Below are positions 1 to 10,947 of a stretch of DNA of 56,562 nucleotides, in pieces. Under the pieces are notes generated by a model that saw only the letters and a program-made list of their open reading frames with translations, was not told the origin of the DNA and ran no database searches. A program made the position numbers and the translations under genes. This DNA comes from Planctomycetaceae bacterium (GTDB lineage: Bacteria; Planctomycetota; Planctomycetia; Pirellulales; Pirellulaceae): the NCBI GenBank assembly GCA_024642205.1, contig JAHEBQ010000041.1:1-56562 (forward strand), given 5' to 3'. The stretch's first letter is position 1. Each line of letters begins with the position of its first letter.

Positions 1-179
1 CAATCGCAAGAATGATCATAAACTGGGATTAAGGGATAGAGCCTAGGGAGTTTGCGTTGATCGTCGGGCCTGAAAATATGCTGGCTGAACATTTCTGGCT
101 GATGTTCGCCGTAAATCGGCGACGCCTGCCAGGCTGATGCCAACGATTCGGTCACCTTTTGCTGACCATTCCATCGTGT

Positions 180-1235
180 CTACATCGTCTCCCGAATGCT
201 CACCGAGGACTTGCGTCCCAGAACAATGTGGTCAAGCACATCGATCCCGATCAGTTTTCCCGATTCAGTCAATCGTTGCGTCACAGCAACATCTTCACGA
301 CTGGGGGTTGAATCACCCGACGGATGGTTGTGGACCAGGATGACCGAAGAAGCCGCGTCCTTGATCGCCGGCCGAAACACTTCACGGGGATGAACCAGAC
401 TGGCGTCCAGCGTGCCCACTGTGATCTGGTGCGTATCGATGACCTGGTTTTTCGTGTCAAGCGTGACGATGTGAAACTCTTCCTGTTTGGCATCTGAGAT
501 CAGGCGCGAAAAAAAACGCTGGCAAAACGTTATGGCTTCGGAACTGGATGAGATCTTGACGGTGATCCTGTTGTCGGCCAGCGCCGCCACCCGCCGGCCC
601 AATTCAATTCCGGCCATGATTTGACAATAAGCCGTTTTCTCAATCGCAGGGCTGACCTCCTTCAGTTCCGCCCGACCTGCACCCGGAAGATCTTCCAGGC
701 GCCCATCAAACGCCTTGGCCACCCGCTGACCTGCCATGACGGCTGATTCACCGGGTCGACCACTGCGAACAAGAATCGCAACCAATTCCGGGTTGGTCAG
801 TTGTTCGGCTCCGACGGCCAGCAACCGTTCGCGCGGACGATCCTGCTCCGGTGACTCTTTGATTTGCGATCCGAAAAGTTTTTCGTCGAGCCAACGTTGG
901 GTGGAAAACGTGCGAGCCGGATTCCAGCGGTAAGTGAGACCCACCTGTTCTTCGCGAATAATCCAGCCGTTCTGTTCCAACTCGTTAACAACCCGGGTGA
1001 CAAATCCCGGCTTCTCCGGGTGACAAGCCTGTTTGAAATTCTTCAGATCGAATACATCGCGATGCGTGGCCCATTCAATCACGGCCTTGTAGCGCGCATA
1101 CCGTTGATCTGAAGAGCTTTTCCTCGAACGGATTTCCGGTTTGGGGACAGAGGTGTTTTCGTTTGCCGGTCGGACCGCCGATGACGCTTGATTCATGGCA
1201 CACTCGCTTGGATTAGACATCTGATTTTGCCGCAT
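180..1235 (-). CDS. radC: RadC-like JAB-domain protein with N-terminal winged-helix-like extension
   Basis: 351 residues. The C-terminal half matches the RadC/UPF0758 family: a helix-hairpin-helix-like segment (about 135-215) and a JAB/MPN metalloprotease-fold domain with the HNHPSGD motif at residues 302-308, whose His, His and Asp would bind a metal. Typical RadC proteins are about 220 residues, so roughly 130 residues at the N-terminus are extra. Residues 45-110 read like a small winged helix (a helix with AVIEWATHRDVFDL, then VTRVVNELEQNGWI and a strand), which suggests DNA binding. The molecular role of RadC is still unclear; it is not a proven repair protein. ATG codons at 1235, 1220 and 1196 are all possible starts and none has a strong ribosome site. 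It lies 64 bases downstream of the amidohydrolase gene on the same strand, but the two share no obvious function. Confidence 0.85.
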   Translation of the reverse strand: MRQNQMSNPSECAMNQASSAVRPANENTSVPKPEIRSRKSSSDQRYARYKAVIEWATHRDVFDLKNFKQACHPEKPGFVTRVVNELEQNGWIIREEQVGLTYRWNPARTFSTQRWLDEKLFGSQIKESPEQDRPRERLLAVGAEQLTNPELVAILVRSGRPGESAVMAGQRVAKAFDGRLEDLPGAGRAELKEVSPAIEKTAYCQIMAGIELGRRVAALADNRITVKISSSSEAITFCQRFFSRLISDAKQEEFHIVTLDTKNQVIDTHQITVGTLDASLVHPREVFRPAIKDAASSVILVHNHPSGDSTPSREDVAVTQRLTESGKLIGIDVLDHIVLGRKSSVSIRETM

Positions 1236-1299
1236 CCAAACGCCGCTGACAAGCGCCTTCGTCGAAGACGAACACCCTCAGTGATACGGCGGGACGACG

Positions 1300-2412
1300 T
1301 TAATCCGTTGAACCCGAACCAACCGACTGGTTCGAAGTGATTCGTTCGATCAACTTCTGTTTCTCAGCCGAATCATCGCCGCACAGCCATTGAATCACAT
1401 TATCCGACCAAATCGCGTCATACTCCTCCTGGTTGATGATTTTGCGCTCAATGGCCAAATCCAGAATCTTGCCGGGATACGACGATTGGGATTTCGATTC
1501 CATCTCACCGAGTGGATAGGGATCGTCGAGACCCAGAATCACCTGGCTTGTCCCCTGGTTTTCAATCAACAGTTTCAACGAACCAGTGTCGTGAACCAGT
1601 GAGTCAAAGAAAATATTTCTGTGCCCGACAGCTTTGCGCGGGTGTTGCATTCCCTCGAACAGGTCCGGCCGTCCATCGAATCCTTGAATCCGCCGACCGA
1701 GGTTTATCTGGGCGAGTTGTGCACCATGCGCAAAACAGACTCGCATGTTCGGAAACTTGTCCTGGTAACCGTACAGCGTCAGAAAATGATAAGCGTCGGC
1801 ACATTGGGCCAACATCCAGATTAGGTGAAACCGCCAGGCGCGATTTTCCAGCTTCACAAACTTTTCACCATCGTAGGGATGAATTTCGACCGCCAGGTTA
1901 TATTTGCTGCAGAGCTCGAAAATCTTTTCGTTTTCCTGGTCAAAAATACACTGCCACGAGCCAATCGTGTCCATGTAGTGCGTCGGCAAACACAACAGCC
2001 TCAGCCCCAGTTCTTCCACACATCGCTGAATCTCCCACAATGCGCCGTTGATATAGCCTGGATGGACCACGAAACCGCAAGTGAACTTGGATGGATTCTC
2101 GTGCTGAATTTTGGAATTGAAATCATTCTGGAACCGCAGGGCTTTCTTCATCGTTTCCAACCGAAGCCCGTTGCCATACAACTGAGAAAGATTCAGTACC
2201 ACGGCATGGTCGATTTTGTATCGCGCCATCCATTCCAGTTTTTCGTCGAGGAAAAAACTGGAGTCGGTCACCGGCCGCTTCCACCCTTTTTGCAACATGT
2301 ACTTTCGGTCGTCGTCCACCCAGAAGATCTCGTTGTCCTTCAAGAACTGGGGAATCTCTTCGGGGTAAGGAAGGAGATGTGAGTGGCCGTTAATACGAAG
2401 TTTGGGATCCAT
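1300..2412 (-). CDS. Amidohydrolase-2 (ACMSD-like) family protein
   Basis: 370 residues, no signal peptide, so probably cytoplasmic. The TIM-barrel amidohydrolase-2 layout is visible: HxH at residues 10-12, a His in VEIHPYDGEK, a His in FAHGAQL, and an Asp in the GLDDPYPLGE segment. This resembles the GTDYPFPLG region of 2-amino-3-carboxymuconate-semialdehyde decarboxylase (ACMSD), where Asp completes the metal site. Members of this family decarboxylate or hydrolyse ring-derived acids. The exact substrate cannot be read here. Residues after about 345 are a polar tail. The gene is divergent from the SDR at 2495, with 82 bases between start codons, so the pair may share a promoter region. A role in aromatic-acid or tryptophan-type catabolism is an inference from family and pairing. 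Confidence 0.85.
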   Translation of the reverse strand: MDPKLRINGHSHLLPYPEEIPQFLKDNEIFWVDDDRKYMLQKGWKRPVTDSSFFLDEKLEWMARYKIDHAVVLNLSQLYGNGLRLETMKKALRFQNDFNSKIQHENPSKFTCGFVVHPGYINGALWEIQRCVEELGLRLLCLPTHYMDTIGSWQCIFDQENEKIFELCSKYNLAVEIHPYDGEKFVKLENRAWRFHLIWMLAQCADAYHFLTLYGYQDKFPNMRVCFAHGAQLAQINLGRRIQGFDGRPDLFEGMQHPRKAVGHRNIFFDSLVHDTGSLKLLIENQGTSQVILGLDDPYPLGEMESKSQSSYPGKILDLAIERKIINQEEYDAIWSDNVIQWLCGDDSAEKQKLIERITSNQSVGSGSTD

Positions 2413-2460
2413 GGGGGAAACGAAAATCCTTCATTCCGAACGCGTGTTTACAAAAAGGCT

Positions 2461-2466
2461 TATAAT
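2461..2466 (+). promoter_or_regulatory. Possible -10 box upstream of the SDR gene
   Basis: A perfect TATAAT lies 29 bases before the SDR start codon. A TTTACA hexamer is only 8 bases upstream, too close to be its -35 partner, and no good -35 is found at 16-18 bases. It is a weak promoter candidate in the 82-base divergent gap. Confidence 0.3.
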
Positions 2467-2494
2467 GAAATATACCAGTTAAAAAGGAGCCTGA

Positions 2495-3283
2495 ATGCAA
2501 ATCGACTTGAAAAATAGAAATGCCCTCGTCTGTGGAAGCACGCAAGGAATCGGAAAGGCATCGGCATTGGCACTGGCACAAGCTGGAGCTGAGGTGACGT
2601 TGGTTGCTCGGAACGAATCGCGTTTGGAACAGGTGAAAAACGAACTTCCGTCCCGTGATGGTCAGCAACATGGGTTCATTATTGCCGATTTCCAGAATCC
2701 GGCGGCGTTGGCCGACCAGGTTCAAACACAAGTGAACTCCGGCAAGTCTTTCCACATTCTGGTCAACAATACTGGTGGTCCACCCGGCGGTGACATTTTT
2801 TCCGCGAGAATCGACGAGTTTGAAAACGCGTTCACGCAGCACTTGAAATGCAATCATTTGCTTGCTCAAGCCGTCGTACCCGGAATGATAACGGCAGGTT
2901 ATGGCCGCATTATCAACGTGATTTCGACGTCTGTGAAACAACCGCTCGATGGACTTGGCGTTTCCAATACGATCCGGGGAGCCGTTGCGAGTTGGGCAAA
3001 AACACTGGCCAATGAACTGGGGAGTTTCGGAATCACGGTCAACAACATTCTTCCGGGAGCGACTGCCACCGAACGGCTGAATTCAATCATCGGTTCCAAA
3101 TCAGAAAAAACCGGCAAGCCGTTGGAGGAAATCAGCGATGCGATGAAGAATTCGATTCCCGCCAGGCGGTTTGCCGAACCAGGTGAAATCGCCAATGTCG
3201 TTGCGTTCCTGGCCAGTGATCTCGCGTCCTATGTCAACGGTGTGAATCTACCTGTCGATGGTGGCCGGACGAAATGCCTATAG
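2495..3283 (+). CDS. Atypical short-chain dehydrogenase/reductase (BKR-like)
   Basis: 262 residues, Rossmann fold. The cofactor loop is GSTQGIG (14-20) and the NNAG motif is altered to NNTGG (91-95). The family Ser lies in the ISTS stretch (143-146). The catalytic YxxxK is replaced by S157-x-x-x-R161 (SNTIR), so both the catalytic Tyr and Lys are missing. This pattern is known from a BKR-like SDR subgroup whose proteins are often annotated as 3-oxoacyl-ACP reductase although they lack the tetrad. The C-terminal half is otherwise complete, ending in the usual NVVAFLASDLASYVNG and VDGG segments. The start is well supported by AAGGAG seven bases upstream of ATG. It is divergent from the ACMSD-like gene. 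FabG-type activity should not be assumed. Confidence 0.88.
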   Translation: MQIDLKNRNALVCGSTQGIGKASALALAQAGAEVTLVARNESRLEQVKNELPSRDGQQHGFIIADFQNPAALADQVQTQVNSGKSFHILVNNTGGPPGGDIFSARIDEFENAFTQHLKCNHLLAQAVVPGMITAGYGRIINVISTSVKQPLDGLGVSNTIRGAVASWAKTLANELGSFGITVNNILPGATATERLNSIIGSKSEKTGKPLEEISDAMKNSIPARRFAEPGEIANVVAFLASDLASYVNGVNLPVDGGRTKCL

Positions 3284-3295
3284 TGGAAGTTCTTG

Positions 3296-3492
3296 ACAGG
3301 ATGAACTGGACGAATCTGGGTCGGTGGGCACAGAATTGCCTTCGACCGCCGGGAACAGGAGTGGGTTGACGCGCAAACCATTTTGGGGCACGGCATGGAA
3401 TCCGTTGCCATCAGTCATTTTCATTCGCTGCCAACCCAACCCATTTTCATCAGCGTCATTGCCTCATCCTGTCTTTGCCGTGTTCATCCTGT
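3296..3492. repeat. Inverted pair of a dispersed 11-mer (acaggatgaac)
   Basis: The 11-mer acaggatgaac at 3296-3306 recurs in inverted orientation at 3482-3492, enclosing most of the gap between the SDR and EamA genes. A third copy lies at 52532-52542. The spacing (175 bases) is too long for a terminator. It looks like remnants of a dispersed repeat. Confidence 0.45.
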
Positions 3493-3534
3493 TCAAAACC
3501 TGAATCTGAAATTGGAGTATGGTCTGGTTTCAAA

Positions 3535-4410
3535 CTAGTGAGGTACCCAATAAAGCAGGAACAGGGCGACGACGGAAATCATGATTCCCACATAGGTTCG
3601 CCGATTCAGTTGTTCGCCCAGCAAGCCGGTTGCGACCAACGTCGTCAGTACGATTCCGCCAGCGCTGGATATTGGAAAGACAATGAAGCCTTCGAAATGC
3701 TGCAACGCCAACAGAATGAAATATGTTTGCAGAATATTGGATACACCCATCAATACTCCGAACCCAAACTCCATTGGGTTTGGCAGTCGACGGCCATGGA
3801 TCAGGACCGCCGCCGAGGGAATCGCGGCAATGCTAAAAGCGGACAGGATATACGCGGATCGTTGGTCGGGTTGACTGACATGTTTGAACGCTTCCTGCGA
3901 AAGCCGACTGCAACCGCAAAGGAGAAAGAACGAAAACAAGACCGCTGGTACAACCCAGCCTGCGGTTCTGTTTCCCTCATCGCTGGCAAAACGAGTGGTT
4001 TGCGCTCCGATCAAGGTCAGGGCCAGGAGCGCAAGACCGATGCCCATCGACTGAATCAGGTTGGGAGCCTCGTTCCAGAAGATCGCTGCAAATCCGATCG
4101 GGAGCAAGATTGACAATACGCTGACCACCGTGGCACTGGAGGCACCCACGGTACGGATTGAGTAAATCGCAAAAAAGTAGGCAACAAAATAAATCGCGCC
4201 CATTGCACCGCCTGTCCCCAACGCGCCAACCGAAACCGGTTGCGGATTGCACACCCAAAACACGGGGAGAATAACCAGCGCAGCGACAATGTAGTTAATC
4301 GCACCGATGGTGATCACGTGTTCGCGATCGCGGACCTGGGCCCACTTGATGCACAGTGTGAACGAGGAAGCGAATACGATTTGTAACAGCAGGTAAAGCA
4401 TCGTCGACAT
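3535..4410 (-). CDS. EamA/DMT-superfamily permease
   Basis: 291 residues, almost entirely hydrophobic, with about ten predicted transmembrane segments in two similar halves of roughly 145 residues, the layout of EamA-type drug/metabolite transporters. The first helix starts at the N-terminus (MLYLLLQIVFASS) and the last ends just before the C-terminus (ISVVALFLLYWVPH). It would sit in the inner membrane and export or import a small metabolite; the substrate cannot be deduced. The start is one of two close ATGs (MSTM); no clear ribosome site separates them. It converges on the SDR gene and is divergent from pepD, 184 bases away. Confidence 0.85.
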   Translation of the reverse strand: MSTMLYLLLQIVFASSFTLCIKWAQVRDREHVITIGAINYIVAALVILPVFWVCNPQPVSVGALGTGGAMGAIYFVAYFFAIYSIRTVGASSATVVSVLSILLPIGFAAIFWNEAPNLIQSMGIGLALLALTLIGAQTTRFASDEGNRTAGWVVPAVLFSFFLLCGCSRLSQEAFKHVSQPDQRSAYILSAFSIAAIPSAAVLIHGRRLPNPMEFGFGVLMGVSNILQTYFILLALQHFEGFIVFPISSAGGIVLTTLVATGLLGEQLNRRTYVGIMISVVALFLLYWVPH

Positions 4411-4594
4411 CCAGGGGAAAGCAGCTCAAGAGGATATCCGACACGCGGCCTGGGCGTAAGTTCGCCGGAGTTGTACGTTCGCCGGAATTTGAGTCCCGGA
4501 AAACGGGTCTCGACGCCGAGACCAGTGTGGCACGTTGATGCAGAAAAACTACAATGAACCCTCGTGAACCACTATTCTCATAGAAAAAAGAACC

Positions 4595-6055
4595 ATGAAC
4601 AAAACCGTAACCGAACTCAAGCCGTCTGTCGTCTGGAGCCACTTTGAAAGTCTTAACGCGGTCCCACGACCGTCCAAGCGGGAACAGCGGGTGATCGAAT
4701 TCATGAAGGCATTTGGCGAAGGACTGGGCCTCGAAACCATTGTCGACCAGATCGGCAACGTGATCATCCGCAAACCGGCAACCACCGGCATGGAAAATCG
4801 CCAGGGTGTCATTCTGCAAGGGCACCTTGACATGGTACATCAAAAAAATGCCGACACCGAATTTGATTTTGAAACACAGGGGATTGAGTCGTACATTGAC
4901 GATGGATGGCTCAAGGCAAAAGGCACCACGCTGGGCGCCGACAATGGCATGGGCGTCGCATCAATCATGGCTGTCCTTTCGGCTACCGATATTCCACATG
5001 GTCCGATTGAAGCGCTGTTTACGATTGACGAAGAGACCGGTATGACAGGCGCGAGCAATCTTCAGCCCGGTAATTTGACCGGCACGATTCTCCTCAATAC
5101 GGACACCGAAGACGAAGGCGAACTCTGTATTGGCTGCGCGGGTGGACTCGATACGAACATCGAATTGAAATACTCGCAGGTTCCCACCGGGGACGGTGAG
5201 GCGCTCAGAATCTCGGTCAAGGGCCTGCGCGGTGGACATTCCGGCTGTGAAATTCATCTTGGTCGCGGCAACGCAAATAAAATCATGAATCGCCTGCTGT
5301 GGAACACCGGCAAACAGTTCGGACTGCGAATCGAGTCGATCGATGGTGGCAGTTTGAGAAATGCGATTCCGCGTGAATCCTTTGCGACCGTCGTCGTTGA
5401 CGCGGACAAAACGGTATCGTTCAAACAACATGTTTCCGATTCGGTGACGGTCATCCAATCGGAACTTGTTCGGACCGAGCCCGGTCTAATGGTCTCGATT
5501 GAGCCGACCCAATCAGCCGGTTTGGCGATGGATGCTGAAAGCCAGGCGCGCCTGGTCCGGGCTGTCTACGCTGCGCCCTGCGGGGTGATTCGAATGAGCG
5601 ACGAAATGGAGGGTTTGGTTGAAACATCCACCAGTCTTGCGCGCGTTCATGTTGAATCAGGAATTGCGCTTGTTCAGTTCTTGACTCGCAGCAGTGTCGA
5701 AACGGCACGCGATGACCTGGCCAACATGATCGACGCAACGTTCCAATTGGCGGGAGCCAAAGTCGAGCACTCCGGCGGTTACCCGGGATGGAAACCAAAC
5801 GCCGATTCGGAGATCCTTGCTGAAATGAAGCGGATCTACCACGAGCTTTTCGGAGTTGAACCCAGGGTAAACGCGGTCCACGCCGGGTTGGAATGCGGAA
5901 TCATCGGAGGAGTGTATCCCGGGCTTGATATGATTTCGTTTGGGCCCACGATCAAGAATCCGCATTCGCCTGACGAGAAGTGCGAAATTGCCAGCGTCGA
6001 AAAATACTGGCGGTTCCTGCTGGCCACGTTGAAGCAGATTCCGGCAAAGCACTGA
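4595..6055 (+). CDS. pepD: Aminoacyl-histidine dipeptidase (M20 family)
   Basis: 486 residues, the normal length for cytosolic PepD. Metal-site motifs are in order: GHLDM (H77, D79), ADNGMG (D116), the DEETGM catalytic/ligand pair (E146-E147), the NTDTEDEGELCIGCAGG segment typical of PepD, and the C-terminal HAGLECGI and SFGPTIKNPHSPDE motifs, which contribute a ligand and substrate contacts. PepD hydrolyses Xaa-His dipeptides such as carnosine with two zinc ions. There is no signal peptide. An A-rich AAAAAAGAA precedes the ATG instead of a strong ribosome site. It is followed 120 bases later by a sensor kinase in the same direction, with no evident functional link. Confidence 0.95.
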   Translation: MNKTVTELKPSVVWSHFESLNAVPRPSKREQRVIEFMKAFGEGLGLETIVDQIGNVIIRKPATTGMENRQGVILQGHLDMVHQKNADTEFDFETQGIESYIDDGWLKAKGTTLGADNGMGVASIMAVLSATDIPHGPIEALFTIDEETGMTGASNLQPGNLTGTILLNTDTEDEGELCIGCAGGLDTNIELKYSQVPTGDGEALRISVKGLRGGHSGCEIHLGRGNANKIMNRLLWNTGKQFGLRIESIDGGSLRNAIPRESFATVVVDADKTVSFKQHVSDSVTVIQSELVRTEPGLMVSIEPTQSAGLAMDAESQARLVRAVYAAPCGVIRMSDEMEGLVETSTSLARVHVESGIALVQFLTRSSVETARDDLANMIDATFQLAGAKVEHSGGYPGWKPNADSEILAEMKRIYHELFGVEPRVNAVHAGLECGIIGGVYPGLDMISFGPTIKNPHSPDEKCEIASVEKYWRFLLATLKQIPAKH

Positions 6056-6175
6056 ATGGACCGAGGACGGCTTGCCGGTGGAACAGGTAGAACATTGATT
6101 TGTGATGGCGTTGGGCATAGGATTTAGTTTCACGACCGTCGGGTCGACGAATAATCTCCCCCAATCGGGCCAAGC

Positions 6176-9427
<3,252 letters not shown>

Positions 9428-9453
9428 TTTCGCAATCGCCGGGTTCCCTGATC

Positions 9454-10944
9454 TCAGGCACGCGTCAATAGATCGTTGATAACATTTCCGTGCACATCAG
9501 TTAATCGTCGCTCGATTCCGTTGTGATAAAAACTCAACCTTTCATGGTCCAGCCCCAGCAGCCTGAGGATGGTTGCGTGAAAATCATAAACAGTTGCGAC
9601 ATTCTCAACGGCTTTGTAACCGAATTCGTCGGTAGCACCGTACGTGTAGCCTCGCTTGACTCCGGCTCCGGCCAGCCAGGCAGTGAATCCTGCGGGGTTA
9701 TGATCGCGTCCACTGGCGCCTTGCTGAAAAGTCGGCATCCGGCCGAATTCCGTACACCAGACAACCAGGGTTTCCTCCAGCAACCCACATTGCTTGAGAT
9801 CTTTTAACAGCGCCGCCGCAGGTTGGTCGAGGATCGGCCCATGAACATCGTATTGCTTCTTCAGGAACTTGTGCCCGTCCCAGTTGCTCGTCCCCTCTCC
9901 ACCGGTTTGGTAGGCACCATTGAATAGTTGAACGAATCGAACGCCTTGTTCAATCAAACGTCTGGCCAGGATGCAATTCCGCGCGAATCCGGACTTCAGC
10001 TTGTTCTCCGGATCGTCGGCGCCATACATTTTCAGAATGTGTTCCGGTTCGGTCGACAGATCGCTGATCTCGGGAACGCTCAATTGCATCCTGGCCGCCA
10101 ATTCATAGCTCGCGATGCGCGCCGACAATTCCGTGTCACCCGGAAAATGAGCCAAGTGCCTTTCGTTCATTCGTTTGAGAAATTCTCGAGTCGCGATGTC
10201 CTCGTTGCCCGGGATTCCTTGTGGGCGAGCCAGGTTTCGAATTGGCCTGGCGGCATTGAAGTCGGTACCCTGAAACACGGCTGGAAGAAATCCGGGTCCC
10301 CAATTGTTGACACTGGATTGCGGCGTGCCGCGCGGATCGGGAATCGCGACGTAAGCCGGCAGGTTGTTATTCTCACTCCCCAGTGCGTACGTCACCCAGG
10401 CCCCCATGCTCGGAAAACCATCGAGCGTGAACCCGGTCGACATGAAATTCTCACCCGGACCGTGCGTGTTCGTTTTTCCGGTTAGCGAATGAATGAAACA
10501 CATGTCATCAGCCATCTCGCCCAGTCGATCGACCAGAGTCGAAACCATCTTGCCACTTTCACCGCGGGGCTTGAATTCCCAGGGGCTTTTTTGAAGGTTC
10601 CCCTGCCCTCCCTGAAATGTAACCACTTGCTCGCCGGGCATCGGTTTGCCGTGCATCCGAATCAGCTCCGGTTTGTAATCAAACGTGTCGATCTGGCTAC
10701 AGGCACCAGCACAAAAAATCACAATCACGTTCTTTGCCGCCGGCGCAAAGTGCGGTTGCCGTGCCAGGTTAGGTCGCTGGGGATCAATATTCGGGCGAAT
10801 CGGAGTCTTGTCCGGGACCGCTCCCAACAGCAGATTCTGCGAAGCCAGCAACTGAGCTAACGCGATACTGCTCAAACCCGTCATCGTGCTCGACAGAAAC
10901 GAGCGCCGATTGAGCAGGTATCGCGAATGAATTTCGGAATGCAT
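9454..10944 (-). CDS. DUF1501 protein with Tat signal
   Basis: 496 residues. A twin-arginine signal (NRRSFLSS, R13-R14, then a hydrophobic stretch) predicts folded export. The body matches the planctomycete DUF1501 family, which has an alkaline-phosphatase/sulfatase-like fold: [16 protein letters not shown] near residue 75, GRDHNP and CTEFGRMP in the C-terminal half, and the ending [24 protein letters not shown]. It is translationally coupled to the PSD1 gene: the upstream stop TAA lies within the ribosome site GAGGT, and only three bases separate the stop and the ATG. Such pairs are very common in planctomycetes. Their biochemical role is not established; involvement in outer cell-surface glycan or cytochrome processes is speculation. 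Confidence 0.93.
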   Translation of the reverse strand: MHSEIHSRYLLNRRSFLSSTMTGLSSIALAQLLASQNLLLGAVPDKTPIRPNIDPQRPNLARQPHFAPAAKNVIVIFCAGACSQIDTFDYKPELIRMHGKPMPGEQVVTFQGGQGNLQKSPWEFKPRGESGKMVSTLVDRLGEMADDMCFIHSLTGKTNTHGPGENFMSTGFTLDGFPSMGAWVTYALGSENNNLPAYVAIPDPRGTPQSSVNNWGPGFLPAVFQGTDFNAARPIRNLARPQGIPGNEDIATREFLKRMNERHLAHFPGDTELSARIASYELAARMQLSVPEISDLSTEPEHILKMYGADDPENKLKSGFARNCILARRLIEQGVRFVQLFNGAYQTGGEGTSNWDGHKFLKKQYDVHGPILDQPAAALLKDLKQCGLLEETLVVWCTEFGRMPTFQQGASGRDHNPAGFTAWLAGAGVKRGYTYGATDEFGYKAVENVATVYDFHATILRLLGLDHERLSFYHNGIERRLTDVHGNVINDLLTRA

Positions 10945-10947
10945 TGA

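Noticed and set aside
1..179. Start of the window, checked for tRNA or other RNA
   Set aside because: No cloverleaf or hairpin could be drawn; nothing is reported.
1512..2051. 179-codon plus-strand frame
   Set aside because: Antisense of the ACMSD-like gene, whose metal ligands are all present.
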